DNA from: Zavarzinella formosa DSM 19928
GTDB lineage: Bacteria > Planctomycetota > Planctomycetia > Gemmatales > Gemmataceae
Reading direction: 5' to 3'
Assembly (NCBI RefSeq): GCF_000255705.1
Contig: NZ_JH636445.1
Span: forward strand, 158,381-202,087
DNA: 43,707 nt
In this document: one piece after another, positions 17,483-26,773 of the stretch
Position numbering within the stretch: the stretch's first letter is position 1
Layout: every line of letters starts with the position of its first letter
Made by a program: the position numbers and the translations under genes
The notes under the pieces: generated by a model
What the model saw: the letters and a program-made list of their open reading frames with translations, nothing else
What the model was told of the DNA's origin: nothing
The model's database searches: none

Positions 17483-19768
17483 ATGAAAATTCCATTCTGG
17501 CGAGGCGGGATCACGTCCGGACGCAAAGGCCGGACCAACCACCGAAAAATCCTCGGCCTGCAAACGCTCGAAAGCCGCGAAGTTCCCGCATTGAACCCGA
17601 CGGGGGCCGAGCAGGAAATGCTCGAACTCATCAATCAGTTGCGCACCGCCCCCCAAGACCAGTATGCGCGGTTGGTTTCATCAAACGATGCGGATGTCAA
17701 CAGCGCTCTTTCCTTCTTCGGGGTTAATCTCACGACGTTGCGGAGCCAGTGGAACGCCCTCACGCCCGTTCAACCGCTGGCGTGGAACGACAATCTGATG
17801 ACGTCGTCGGCCAATCATAACAATGCGATGATCGCGGCCGACACGCAGTCGCATCAATTGCCCGGCGAGCAAGACCTTGGCAGCCGGGCCACCTCGGCGG
17901 GCTATGCCGGGTGGACCAACATCGCCGAGAACATTTACGCTTATTCGGAAAGCACTTTCTACGGACATGCCGGGTTCGCCATTGATTGGGGCGGGTCGTC
18001 GGCCACCGGCGGCATCCAAAGCCCCCCCGGCCACCGCAACAACATGATGAGCGGGAGTTACCGCGAAGTTGGCATCACCATCACCGACGAATCGAATCCA
18101 AACACGGACGTCGGGCCGCAAGTCATCACGGAAGACTTTGGCAACCGTTCCGGGTTGTCCGGCGGCGGGTATTTGCTCGGCGTCGTGTTCAAGGATTTGA
18201 ATGCGAACACGTTTTACAACGCCGGCGAGGGGCTTGGGAACGTCAACATCCAAGTGGCCGAGGCCGGCGGGTTCAACCGCACGTTGACGAGCATGACGGC
18301 CGGTGGCTACCAAACCTTCCTGAACTCAGGCACCTATACGGTGACCTACAGCGGCGGCGGGCTGGCCTCCCCGGTGACGCGCACCGTCACCATTGGCTCG
18401 GCCAACGTGAAAGTCGATGTGGTCTCCGGGGTGACCGCCAGCCAGAACTCGGCCCCGGTGTTGAACATCACGCCGGTGCAGACGCTGCCGCCCATTGCGA
18501 CGGGGAATAGCAACCCGACCGGAACCGCCGTCAGCGCTTTGATTGCGGGAGTTGTCACGGATGCCAATCCGAGCAACACCATCGGAATCGCGGTCACGGC
18601 GATGACCGGGCCGCCCGGCGGCAACTGGCAGTTCTCGACGGACAACGGCGGCACATGGGCCAACTTCGGCACGGTGTCAACCACCTCGGCCCGGTTGCTG
18701 CCGCCCACGGCCTTGGTCCGATTCGTGCCGGTCGCCAGTTTCGCCGGTGCCGCCACCCTGAGTTACAAAGCGTGGGACGGCACCGCGGGAACACCAGGTT
18801 CAACGGGCAGCGTGACACCGGCGGGCGGTTCGACGGCTTTCAGCACAGCCACCGAAACCACCACCGTCCGCGTGCAAACCGCTCCCGTCCTTGACGCGAC
18901 CAAGTTGGGCGTGTTCCCGGCCATCGCCGAAGATGCCGTTCCTCCGGGGACGACCATCAACACATTGCTCGGCAAGAGTTTCGTTGATCCGAATTCCGTC
19001 ACGACGAACGGGGTGGCCATCACCGCCCTGTCAAACACCGCCGACGGGACATGGCAGTATCGTTATTCCGGATCGACGACTTGGACCAACATCGGGGCCG
19101 TCAGTCAGGCGAATGCGTTTCTGTTGCGCGGAGCCGACTACATTCGCTTCCTCCCCGGCCGGAACTTTAACGGAACCGTGAGCATCAGTTTCCGGGCGTG
19201 GGATCGCAGCCAGGGGACGCTGGCCGGGCGTTGGGATGTATCCAATGCCGCGAATATCGGCGGGGGGACCGCGTTCAGCACGCAATTGGTGACGATGTCA
19301 CAAACCATCAATCCGGTCAATGATGCCCCGGTTTTGAACATCACCCCGTCTCCGACGCTTGCCCCCGTCAGCGGTCCGATCGGTTCCATCACTCAAACCA
19401 CCGTCGCGGCTCTTCTGGGTTCCTCGGTGACGGATGTGGACGCCGGAGCGGTCAGGGGGATGGCCATCATTGGCGTGACCCGCAGCACGGCTTATGTGTG
19501 GGAATATTCGACGGACGGAGGGACAACCTGGTTGAATTTGAGTTTGGCCTCTGTGACGTCGGCCCGGTTGCTTCGAGACACGGACCTGATCCGGGTGAGA
19601 ACACTCACGGCGGTGGCCAACCCGCTTGCGGCGAGAATCATTTTCCGGGCGTGGGATCAAACGCAAGGAACCGCCGGGGGGATGTATAACATTTCCACCA
19701 GCGCGAGATTCGGCGGCACAACCGCGTTCAGCCTCGCGGCCGACGCCGCCACCACGACCGTGGGATAA
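17483..19768 (+). CDS. Exported CAP-domain protein with three tandem repeats
   Basis: 761 residues. Start is ATG 17483 with AGGA about 8 nt upstream. The N-terminus is basic and carries LQTLESREVPAL (about 26-37), again the planctomycete export motif. A CAP (SCP/PR-1) domain follows at about 40-225: the helix EQEMLELINQLR, histidine in NHNNAMIAAD, NIAENIYA with the Glu, and SPPGHRNNMMSGSYREVG with the second His. Residues about 230-315 resemble an SdrD/Cna-B-like beta-sandwich (VFKDLNANTFYNAGEGLGNV). From about 322 to the end are three repeats of about 130-150 residues, each beginning APVL and containing W-[QE]-[FY] and an S/FRAWD motif. The activity of CAP domains varies (lipid binding, peptidase-like roles are described), so none is assigned. 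Confidence 0.88.
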   Translation: MKIPFWRGGITSGRKGRTNHRKILGLQTLESREVPALNPTGAEQEMLELINQLRTAPQDQYARLVSSNDADVNSALSFFGVNLTTLRSQWNALTPVQPLAWNDNLMTSSANHNNAMIAADTQSHQLPGEQDLGSRATSAGYAGWTNIAENIYAYSESTFYGHAGFAIDWGGSSATGGIQSPPGHRNNMMSGSYREVGITITDESNPNTDVGPQVITEDFGNRSGLSGGGYLLGVVFKDLNANTFYNAGEGLGNVNIQVAEAGGFNRTLTSMTAGGYQTFLNSGTYTVTYSGGGLASPVTRTVTIGSANVKVDVVSGVTASQNSAPVLNITPVQTLPPIATGNSNPTGTAVSALIAGVVTDANPSNTIGIAVTAMTGPPGGNWQFSTDNGGTWANFGTVSTTSARLLPPTALVRFVPVASFAGAATLSYKAWDGTAGTPGSTGSVTPAGGSTAFSTATETTTVRVQTAPVLDATKLGVFPAIAEDAVPPGTTINTLLGKSFVDPNSVTTNGVAITALSNTADGTWQYRYSGSTTWTNIGAVSQANAFLLRGADYIRFLPGRNFNGTVSISFRAWDRSQGTLAGRWDVSNAANIGGGTAFSTQLVTMSQTINPVNDAPVLNITPSPTLAPVSGPIGSITQTTVAALLGSSVTDVDAGAVRGMAIIGVTRSTAYVWEYSTDGGTTWLNLSLASVTSARLLRDTDLIRVRTLTAVANPLAARIIFRAWDQTQGTAGGMYNISTSARFGGTTAFSLAADAATTTVG

Positions 19769-19777
19769 CCTTTCCCT

Positions 19778-22153
19778 TCAGGCGGGCAGAGCACTGATCG
19801 GAAAAACAAGCCGGAACATGGTTTGATCACTTGGCGCAAACTCGGCCACGCCGTCCAATTGGTTGGCCAGTTCACGCACCAGCCGCAATCCCATCGACCG
19901 TGATTTAAACGGATTGATCCCCGGCGGCAGGCCAACTCCGTCGTCCTGAACCTTCAAAATGATCTTGCCCTCCATCGAGCGGACGGACACCTTGAGCGTG
20001 CCTCGTCGTTGATCGTGAAACGCATGCTTGAAGGCATTGGACACAACTTCGTTCAAAATGAGCCCGAAGGGAATGGCCGCCGCCAATGGCAGGGCCGCCG
20101 GGCAAACATCGAGTTCGATGGAAATCCGATCACTGACGGAATAACCGCTGGCCAGATGGCGGACCAACTGGCCGACATAACCCGGCAGATCGAGTTCGGA
20201 GAGGGACGAAGTTTGGTACAGCATTTCGTGGACAATCGCCATCGTCCGCACGCGGTCCTGTGCCTGGCGAATGGCTTCACGGCCAGGACCGTCCGGCAGG
20301 TCCCGCATCTGAAAATTGAACAGGCTGATTGTGATGGCCAGATTGTTCTTCACACGATGATGGATCTCTTTGAGCATCACTTCCTTCTCGCGGACAGAGG
20401 CGAGAAGGCGTTCGTTCAGTCGCCGGGAATCCGTCACGTCGTGGAATGAAGTGACAACCGCCGCCTTTCCGTCCGTCGCCGGGAAGAGGTTTCGGATTGG
20501 CACGGCATTCACCGTGATCCACCTCTGTTCGCCATCTGGTTTGTGAAAACCCATCAGTGTGTTGAAAACCGGCTGTTGGGTTTTCAGGACGATCATGCCG
20601 GGGTGTTCTTCGCCGGGGAATGGTGTTCCGTCTTCGTGGAAGGACCGCCACCGTTCATCCAGTGAAGTGCGTCTCGCGATTTCTTCCTGTGTCAAACCAA
20701 GAATTTCCCCGGCGCGGTTGTTGCTGGCGATGATCTGCCCGTTTGCATCCTGCACGACGATCCCTTCCGCCAATGATTCAACGACCGAACGGTATCGTTC
20801 CTCGCTTTCCCGCATGGCCGCCTCGACACGCTTTCGCTCCGTGATCAATTGAGTGAAGAAGATCAGCCCGCCGATCTCGCCGCCCGGCTTCAACCACGGC
20901 CGGGCCTCCCATTGAAGCCATTCAAGCCCCCCTTCTTCTCCGGGGAACACCTCTTCCGCGCAGGCTTCGACGGCTCCCGTCAACACCCGGCGATGGATTT
21001 CCCGCCAGCGATCCGGAATATCCGGGAACACATCGTAATGCGAGCGGCCGATGATCTCTCGGCCATGCAAGTGGTAATCTGTCAGCCAACGATCGCTGGC
21101 GAGCACATAACGCATCTCCGTGTCCAGCATGGCGATGGCCGCCGGGGCGTGTTTGACGAACAAATTCAGCAGGGCTTTGTTCGTCGCCAGTTCGTCGGCC
21201 GAGCGACGACGTTCGGTGATGTCCGTGTGGGAACCAGCCATTCGCAGCGGCCGCCCGGCTTCGTCCCGCGTGGCCGTCGCCCGTGAGAGAATCCAACGCC
21301 AGTCTCCGGATTTTGTCCGCATCCGGAATTCAATCTCGTAAACAGGGAGCGACCCCCGGCAATACGCATCAAGGGATGCCATTGCGTTTGCCCGGTCGTC
21401 AGGATGCAGCAGGCTTTCCCAAACGCCAAAATCATTCGAGAGTTCGGCATCCGAATAACCCAGCATCTCTTTCCAACGGGGGGACAAATAAATCGCCCCG
21501 GCGGCCACATCCCAGTCCCAGATGCCATCCCTCGCGCCGGAAACGGCGACTTCAAATCGCTCTCGGATGCTTTTCAGGTCCAGCTCGGCCCGCTTTCGTG
21601 CGGTGATTTTCTGATCGGTGCCCGAGAGTTGAATCAACCGGCCGTCGGCATCCCGCGTGGCGACTCCCCGGCTTTGAAGCCAGAGGATTTCCCCGTCCGG
21701 ACGGATGATGCGATAGTCACGGCCATAAGCGGATGCCCCCGCCATCACCCTGGCGGTCTCCTCGCGGACGGCTTCCAAATCTTCGGGGTGAACCATCGCC
21801 AGATATGCCTCATAGGTCGGAGTGAATGTGCCGGGGTCGACGCCGAACAACCGGTAATGCTCCTCCGACCACCAGACTTCGCCGGTGACAGGATTCCATT
21901 CCCAGCCGCCAACCTCCGCAATTCGCTGGGATTCCAACAGACGCGCTTCCAATGATTTTGAATGCGATCGGCCGGTCAGAAAGTAAACGGCGATCACCGA
22001 TGCCAGCGCCCCGGACAGAAATCCGACGATCAAGCCCGGAAGAGACGGGCCTTGAAAGAGGGGCAGGGGATCGATGAGTCCGGTGATGGTGTCAATCATG
22101 AGCACCAAGAGAAAAGAGACGGCGGGCGACGGCAACGGAGAGCGGCCATTCAC
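19778..22153 (-). CDS. PAS-rich sensor histidine kinase (HisKA_2 type)
   Basis: 791 residues from GTG (complement of 22151-22153); an ATG start 18 codons in (near 22099) is an alternative, and neither has a clear ribosome-binding site. Hydrophobic helices at about 11-20 and 38-60 anchor it to the membrane. Four PAS domains follow at about 75-190, 200-320, 325-440 and 455-580, the first two with PAC-type ends (SGTDQKIT, AGSHTDITERR). The dimerisation/phosphoacceptor region is LKEIHHRVKNNL (about 600-611), the HisKA_2 signature, and the ATPase domain shows NEVVSNAFKHAF and DDGVGLPPG. The input signal is unknown. The gene ends 9 bp from the convergent CAP gene and has no response regulator beside it. 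Confidence 0.92.
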   Translation of the reverse strand: MNGRSPLPSPAVSFLLVLMIDTITGLIDPLPLFQGPSLPGLIVGFLSGALASVIAVYFLTGRSHSKSLEARLLESQRIAEVGGWEWNPVTGEVWWSEEHYRLFGVDPGTFTPTYEAYLAMVHPEDLEAVREETARVMAGASAYGRDYRIIRPDGEILWLQSRGVATRDADGRLIQLSGTDQKITARKRAELDLKSIRERFEVAVSGARDGIWDWDVAAGAIYLSPRWKEMLGYSDAELSNDFGVWESLLHPDDRANAMASLDAYCRGSLPVYEIEFRMRTKSGDWRWILSRATATRDEAGRPLRMAGSHTDITERRRSADELATNKALLNLFVKHAPAAIAMLDTEMRYVLASDRWLTDYHLHGREIIGRSHYDVFPDIPDRWREIHRRVLTGAVEACAEEVFPGEEGGLEWLQWEARPWLKPGGEIGGLIFFTQLITERKRVEAAMRESEERYRSVVESLAEGIVVQDANGQIIASNNRAGEILGLTQEEIARRTSLDERWRSFHEDGTPFPGEEHPGMIVLKTQQPVFNTLMGFHKPDGEQRWITVNAVPIRNLFPATDGKAAVVTSFHDVTDSRRLNERLLASVREKEVMLKEIHHRVKNNLAITISLFNFQMRDLPDGPGREAIRQAQDRVRTMAIVHEMLYQTSSLSELDLPGYVGQLVRHLASGYSVSDRISIELDVCPAALPLAAAIPFGLILNEVVSNAFKHAFHDQRRGTLKVSVRSMEGKIILKVQDDGVGLPPGINPFKSRSMGLRLVRELANQLDGVAEFAPSDQTMFRLVFPISALPA

Positions 22154-22230
22154 CCGTGACGTAACGGAACTTTACAACCCGGCCTGCCGAACTGCAATCA
22201 TTCGCCGCCGCTCGCCATCAAGAAGTGCAA

Positions 22231-22266
22231 ACGAAACAGGCCGCGCCGTATGAACGGCGCGGCCTG
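22231..22266 (-). terminator. Rho-independent terminator of dnaK
   Basis: A perfect 13-bp inverted repeat (22237-22249 with 22254-22266) closes an ATGA/TCAT loop and, read on the reverse strand, is followed by TTTCGTTT. It lies 22 bp beyond the dnaK stop. Confidence 0.88.
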
Positions 22267-22288
22267 TGAGCTCACATTCACCAATCGC

Positions 22289-24235
22289 TTACTTCACTTC
22301 AAACTCGGCATCAACCACGTCGTCCCCCTTGGCTCCGCCAGCCGGGGGGGCGGCTCCGGCCCCGCCTTCGCCGCCGGCCTTGGAGTACATCGCCGTGCTC
22401 ATCGCGTGCATGGCCTGTTCGAGTTCGCCGAAAGCCGATTGGATGGCTTTCACATCCGTGCCGTCCTTCGCTTTCCGAAGCTTCTCGACACCGGCGGTGA
22501 TCGGAGCCTTGTCCGCTTCGCTCACCTTGTCGCCAGCGTCGCGGAGAGTCTTTTCGACGGTGTAGATCAGGCTGTCGGCCTTGTTCTTCTCGTCGATCAG
22601 TTCCCGCGCGTTCTTGTCTTCGTCGGCGTGCAGTTCGGCATCCCGCTTCATCTTTTCGATCTCATCGGCGTTCATGCCCGAGGAGTTTTCGATGCGGATG
22701 TTGCTTTCCTTGCCGCTGCTCTTGTCCTTCGCGGAGACATGCAGCACGCCGTTGGCGTCGATGTCAAAGGTCACTTCCACCTGCGGCACACCACGAGGAG
22801 CCGGGGGGATGCCTTCCAAGTGGAAGTCGCCGATCTTCTTGTTGTGAGAAGTCAGCGGGCGTTCGCCTTGGAACACTTGGATCTGCACGCCGGGTTGGTT
22901 GTCCGAGGCGGTCGTGTAGGTCTGGCTGGCTTTCTTCGGGATCGTCGTGTTGCGGGCGATCAGCACGCTCATCACGCCCCCTTCGGTTTCAATGCCGAGG
23001 CTCAGCGGGGTCACGTCAAGAAGAAGGATGCTAGACTGGCTACCCATCAGAAGTTGAGCGCCTTGGATCGCCGCCCCGACCGCGACCACTTCGTCCGGGT
23101 TCACCCCGTAGTGACCGGCCTTGCCGAAGAGATCCTTCACCATCTGCTGGACACGCGGCATCCGGGTCATCCCGCCCACCATCACGACTTCGTCGATTTG
23201 GGTCGGCTTCATGCCCGCGTCGTTCAAGGCATCCAGCACCGGCTTCTTGCAGCGTTCGATCAGGTGTTCGACCATTTGCTCGAACTTGGCCCGCGTCAGG
23301 GAAAGCATGATGTGCTTCGGCCCGGACTGATCCATCGTGATGAACGGCAGGTTGATGTCGGCCGTCGCCTGGCTGGAAAGATCCTTCTTCACCCGTTCGG
23401 CGGTTTCCTTGATCCGCTGAAGCGCGGTCGCGTCTTTTCGCAGATCGATCTTGTTTTCTTTCTGGAACTCGGAGCAGATCCATTCGATCAGAACGTCGTC
23501 GAAGTTGTCGCCGCCGAGGTGGGTGTCCCCGTTGGTGGACTTGACGATGAAGGTTCCTTCGTCGTCGATCGAGAGGATCGAGACGTCAAACGTCCCGCCG
23601 CCCAAGTCGAACACGGCGATCTTTTGGTTCTTCTTCTTGTCGAAAGCATAGGCCAGCGAAGCGGCGGTCGGTTCGTTGATGATCCGCATTCGCTGCTTGC
23701 TCTTCTTGCCGGTCTTGGGGTCTTCCAGTTCCCATTCCGTGTCAAAGCCTGCGACAGCGGCCGCGTCGATGGTCGCCTGTCGTTGGGCGTCGTTAAAGTA
23801 GGCCGGCACGGTGATGACCGCTTTGCGGACGGTGTGCCCGAGGTAAGCCTCGGCCGATTCCTTCAGTTTGCGAAGGACCATCGCCGAGATTTCCGGCGGG
23901 CTGAACGGCTTGCCGTCGATGTCCACCTTCACGAGGTCGTTCGGGCCGCCGACGATCTTGTACGGAACCAGCTTTTCTTCGGACTCGACTTCCTTGTGGC
24001 GTCGGCCCATGAATCGCTTGATCGAGTAAATGGTCCGCTTCGGGTTCAGCGCGGCCTGTCGCTTGGCCGGGTCGCCGACCAGACGGTCTCCCTTGTCCGT
24101 GAAGGCGACCACCGACGGGGTGATCCGGTTGCCTTCTTGGTTGGTGATGACTTTGACTTCGCCGCTTTCTTCCATCACGGCGACGACGGAGTTGGTCGTG
24201 CCGAGGTCAATACCGATGATTTTTTCTTTCGCCAT
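22289..24235 (-). CDS. dnaK: Molecular chaperone DnaK (Hsp70)
   Basis: ATP-driven Hsp70 chaperone that binds exposed hydrophobic peptides with DnaJ and GrpE. The 648 residues match the normal length. Visible marks: [15 protein letters not shown] (phosphate 1), [26 protein letters not shown] (phosphate 2), [14 protein letters not shown] (adenosine region), the substrate-binding domain with [12 protein letters not shown], and a C-terminal lid ending in an acidic [11 protein letters not shown] tail. AAAGG lies about 12 nt before the ATG. No dnaJ or grpE is adjacent. I looked for a CIRCE element in the upstream region and did not find one, so HrcA control at this promoter is not supported. Confidence 0.98.
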   Translation of the reverse strand: MAKEKIIGIDLGTTNSVVAVMEESGEVKVITNQEGNRITPSVVAFTDKGDRLVGDPAKRQAALNPKRTIYSIKRFMGRRHKEVESEEKLVPYKIVGGPNDLVKVDIDGKPFSPPEISAMVLRKLKESAEAYLGHTVRKAVITVPAYFNDAQRQATIDAAAVAGFDTEWELEDPKTGKKSKQRMRIINEPTAASLAYAFDKKKNQKIAVFDLGGGTFDVSILSIDDEGTFIVKSTNGDTHLGGDNFDDVLIEWICSEFQKENKIDLRKDATALQRIKETAERVKKDLSSQATADINLPFITMDQSGPKHIMLSLTRAKFEQMVEHLIERCKKPVLDALNDAGMKPTQIDEVVMVGGMTRMPRVQQMVKDLFGKAGHYGVNPDEVVAVGAAIQGAQLLMGSQSSILLLDVTPLSLGIETEGGVMSVLIARNTTIPKKASQTYTTASDNQPGVQIQVFQGERPLTSHNKKIGDFHLEGIPPAPRGVPQVEVTFDIDANGVLHVSAKDKSSGKESNIRIENSSGMNADEIEKMKRDAELHADEDKNARELIDEKNKADSLIYTVEKTLRDAGDKVSEADKAPITAGVEKLRKAKDGTDVKAIQSAFGELEQAMHAMSTAMYSKAGGEGGAGAAPPAGGAKGDDVVDAEFEVK

Positions 24236-24699
24236 GTTAGTGGGTGCCTTTCAAGGTTTGTCTGTTCAATCAACTGACAAACGGATTCAAATTTGGGAAA
24301 TGATCGGTGAGCCGCCGATGCTTGTTTTTCGCTTCATCCAGACGGGACACTCAATCGTGCTTCAATCGCTTGGCTAAGATAAAAGCAAATGCGATGCCAA
24401 TGAGATATATCGGTTGTTTTGAAGACGTAAACCGTTGATTTATCGGCATTTATTGATGAAACGGCTTGGATGATCGGACGAGCCAATTCCGGCAAACTGC
24501 CAAAGCGGCAGTTGCGAATGATATGGACAAATTAGCCAGACTTCCACTCGGAATTGACCGAAATGTAATCTAATCAATTGGTTGCGTCAAACGGGAAAGT
24601 CCCGGAATCATCGGCGATGGCGATTGACGCCTCTTTTCAACCGAACTACATTAAGCGGAACTTGCATCGTTCATTCAACATTCGGCGAGAATCCGCACC
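24236..24699. other. Divergent dnaK/pheA intergenic region
   Basis: 464 bp, AT-rich from about 24370 to 24470, with no gene. One short perfect hairpin lies at 24495-24513 (AACTGCC, loop AAAGC, GGCAGTT) and could be an operator or leader structure on the pheA side. No CIRCE sequence and no Trp/Phe-rich leader peptide for pheA attenuation were recognised. Confidence 0.45.
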
Positions 24700-25821
24700 A
24701 TGACGCGCAAAGGCGATTCGCCCCCTCCCGAACGTGCGACATCCGCCAAAGATCTCAAAGCGTTCCGCGTCCAGATTGACAAACTCGACCTCGAAATCTT
24801 GGAGTTGATTAACAAGCGGGCCGAACTCGCCGCCAAAATCGGGAAAGTGAAGTCCGAGAACAACGACACGGTTTTTTCCCCGGCCCGCGAGGAAGAAGTC
24901 TTCTCCAATGTGTTGGGCGCGAGCAAGGGGCCGTTGCCGGAAGTGACCATCCGGGCCATCTACCGGGAGATCATTAGCGGCTCTCGTGCCTTGCAACGGT
25001 TGGAAAAGGTGGCCTTTCTCGGGCCGGAGTATTCCTTCAGCCACCTGGCCGCCATTAGCCGTTTTGGGCGCGCCGCCGAGTATATGGGTGTGGCCAATAT
25101 CGCCGCCGTGTTTGAGGAAGTGAACCGTCGGCATGTCGATTACGGCGTGGTCCCCCTCGAAAACAGCACGGATGGCCGGGTGGCTGACACGCTGGACATG
25201 TTCACGCGGATGCCGCAACTGAAGATTTGCAGCGAGGTTCGACTGCGGGTGCATCACAACTTGCTCGCCAACGGGGAGCAGACGGAAATCACGCGGGTTT
25301 ACAGCAAGCCGCAGGCTCTTTCGCAATGCCGGAACTGGATCGCCAAGAACGTGCCGCAAGCCACGTTGCATGAGGTATCCAGCACGACGACCGCCGCCCA
25401 ACTGGCCAAAACCCAGCCGGGGGCGGCCGCCATCGCCAGCCGGGAAGCGGCCGTGCAATACGGCGTGCGGATTCTGTACGCCAACATTGAGGATTCGCCG
25501 CATAACGAAACCCGTTTCGCGGTGATCGGGCCGCATGACTCCGGCCGCACGGGCAAGGACAAGACGGCCGTCATGTTCATGATCCCGCATAGTCCGGGGG
25601 CTTTGGCGGATATTCTCGGCCTGTTCAAATTGAACAAAGTTAACCTGACGTGGATTGAATCGTTCCCGTATTCATCGGCTCCCGGCGAATATGTGTTCTT
25701 CCTCGATTTCGAGGGACATCAAGACGATCCAAAGGTGAAGAAGACCCTCGCCTCCTTGCAAAACGAATGCGAAAAGCTCTTCATTTTGGGATCCTATCCG
25801 GTCGCCCCGTTGACCGAGTGA
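24700..25821 (+). CDS. pheA: Bifunctional chorismate mutase / prephenate dehydratase (P-protein)
   Basis: Converts chorismate to prephenate and then phenylpyruvate for phenylalanine synthesis. 373 residues in three parts. About 15-100 is the all-helical AroQ chorismate mutase: LKAFRVQIDKLDLEILELINKR and the KIGKVK stretch. About 105-280 is prephenate dehydratase: VAFLGPEYSFSH, YGVVPLENSTDG, and SSTTTAAQLA plus AAIAS. About 290-368 is an ACT regulatory domain with SPGALADILGLF and WIESFPY (the ESRP-like Phe-binding site), so feedback inhibition by phenylalanine is expected. The ribosome-binding site is weak. An AT-rich gene-poor region follows. Confidence 0.97.
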   Translation: MTRKGDSPPPERATSAKDLKAFRVQIDKLDLEILELINKRAELAAKIGKVKSENNDTVFSPAREEEVFSNVLGASKGPLPEVTIRAIYREIISGSRALQRLEKVAFLGPEYSFSHLAAISRFGRAAEYMGVANIAAVFEEVNRRHVDYGVVPLENSTDGRVADTLDMFTRMPQLKICSEVRLRVHHNLLANGEQTEITRVYSKPQALSQCRNWIAKNVPQATLHEVSSTTTAAQLAKTQPGAAAIASREAAVQYGVRILYANIEDSPHNETRFAVIGPHDSGRTGKDKTAVMFMIPHSPGALADILGLFKLNKVNLTWIESFPYSSAPGEYVFFLDFEGHQDDPKVKKTLASLQNECEKLFILGSYPVAPLTE

Positions 25822-25946
25822 AATCATTTGCGAGGGGGCGGGAAAACAGGTTCCTGCCTCGCGATGACATAATGAGACGACAGTTTTGATTTTGATTGAT
25901 TTGTAATTTGTTTGTATGTGATATTGTTGTGCTGATAAAATGGAGT

Positions 25947-26067
25947 CTGTTGCCTCATTTGATGTCGTTTTGCCAAATTTACTCCTGTTTTTTGCCTAAT
26001 CTGCTGATTTCAAAAGTGCCAGACTGGTCATCCTTCAACCAACTCATTAGATTTTTGCCTAATCTGC
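25947..26067 (+). repeat. Iteron-like TTTTTGCCTAATCTGC repeats
   Basis: TTTTTGCCTAATCTGC occurs exactly twice, at 25989-26004 and 26052-26067. Two degenerate copies precede them, GTTTTGCCAAATTTA near 25967-25981 and TGTTGCCTCATTTGA near 25947-25961. The TGCC cores start at 25951, 25971, 25993 and 26057, spacings of 20, 22 and 64, close to multiples of two helical turns. All are direct repeats on the forward strand, as expected of binding sites for one protein. Confidence 0.55.
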
Positions 26068-26132
26068 AAGCAAAAGGTGCATTTCAATCAGAAGATGTTT
26101 CATCGTCTTGGCGTCAGAAAACGACGCTAATT

Positions 26133-26169
26133 TTAACGTAAACCACTTAAAACCAAGGGTTTACGTTAA
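26133..26169. promoter_or_regulatory. 12-bp perfect inverted repeat, operator- or hairpin-like
   Basis: TTAACGTAAACC (26133-26144) and GGTTTACGTTAA (26158-26169) are perfect inverted copies around 13 nt. It lies about 170 bp before ATG 26338. An operator, a recombination site or a weak AT-rich hairpin are all possible. Confidence 0.5.
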
Positions 26170-26337
26170 GGTTCTGAAATGAATTGAGATTCGGCACAAC
26201 CTTTGCTCTTCATAAATTGTGGTTGTTTTCAGTTGGCGGGTCGATGTAAACGGTTAGCGTTTGGTGGTTCTGTGAGTTAGAGTTTGCCGAACCCCCCAAA
26301 AATTCGCAACCGTCAATGTCGATCAGGGACTTTATCC

Positions 26338-26715
26338 ATGCCAACACTCCTGAAAAAACCGGCAAAACGATCCTCGGACATCATGAACCCCGACACAACG
26401 GGTGATGTCTTGAGAGGGTTGGTTGAAAAGAATCGGATCGTCACTGATCTGATTGACGGGCGAGTTTCACTGAAGGAGGCGGCGGGCCGCTTCCAGAAGG
26501 CCCATGTGGCCGGTGGTCAATGCTTGGAGCGGACCACCGGGGTGCCGAGTCGTTCTGTGGAAACTGAGAACACCTGTCGATCACTCATCGGCTGGGTGCG
26601 GCTGACCTTGAGGGATCGGCCGGAACAAGCGGACCGGGTGACGGCTCGTTTGGAAGATGAATTGTCGGCCGCCACGGGTGGCGGGTCGACGATGAAACAA
26701 CAAACACCCGGATGA
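26338..26715 (+). CDS. Small conserved-looking hypothetical protein
   Basis: 125 residues from ATG 26338, with AGGGA about 9 nt upstream; a later in-frame ATG at 26383 is possible. It is soluble and helical: KNRIVTDLIDGRVSLKEAAGRFQKAH in the first half, then SLIGWVRLTLRDRPEQADRVTARLEDEL, ending in a Gly/Ser tail. I recall similar small proteins in planctomycete genomes, some near sigma-factor genes, but cannot name a family or function. Downstream, after 58 bp, lies another small gene in the same direction. The AT-rich repeat region is immediately upstream and may control it. Confidence 0.65.
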   Translation: MPTLLKKPAKRSSDIMNPDTTGDVLRGLVEKNRIVTDLIDGRVSLKEAAGRFQKAHVAGGQCLERTTGVPSRSVETENTCRSLIGWVRLTLRDRPEQADRVTARLEDELSAATGGGSTMKQQTPG

Positions 26716-26773
26716 ATCATGCCTCTTCGGCCTTTTTGAGGCCAGGTCGGGGGGGCCAACATCGGCCTCCCGG

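Larger units (their letters stand above)
25822..26337. other. AT-rich gene-poor region with iteron-like and inverted repeats
   Basis: 516 bp without a credible gene; a frame at 25896-26141 has no ribosome-binding site or recognisable product. The line at 25921-25980 is 35% GC against roughly 60% in the flanking genes. It holds the repeats listed at 25947-26067 and 26133-26169 and a short AAACG/CGTTT dyad at 26248-26262. Such composition could mark a regulatory region, a replication or integration relic, or recently acquired DNA. Confidence 0.5.

Noticed and set aside
22250-24277. 675-codon open frame antisense to dnaK
   Set aside because: Opposite strand of a textbook DnaK; composition typical of an antisense shadow in high-GC DNA.
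24236-24400. CIRCE/HrcA operator before dnaK
   Set aside because: No TTAGCACTC-N9-GAGTGCTAA-like repeat; a single ACACTC is not enough.
25896-26141. 81-codon open frame in the AT-rich gap
   Set aside because: No ribosome-binding site, no recognisable protein pattern, and it runs through the iteron-like repeats.
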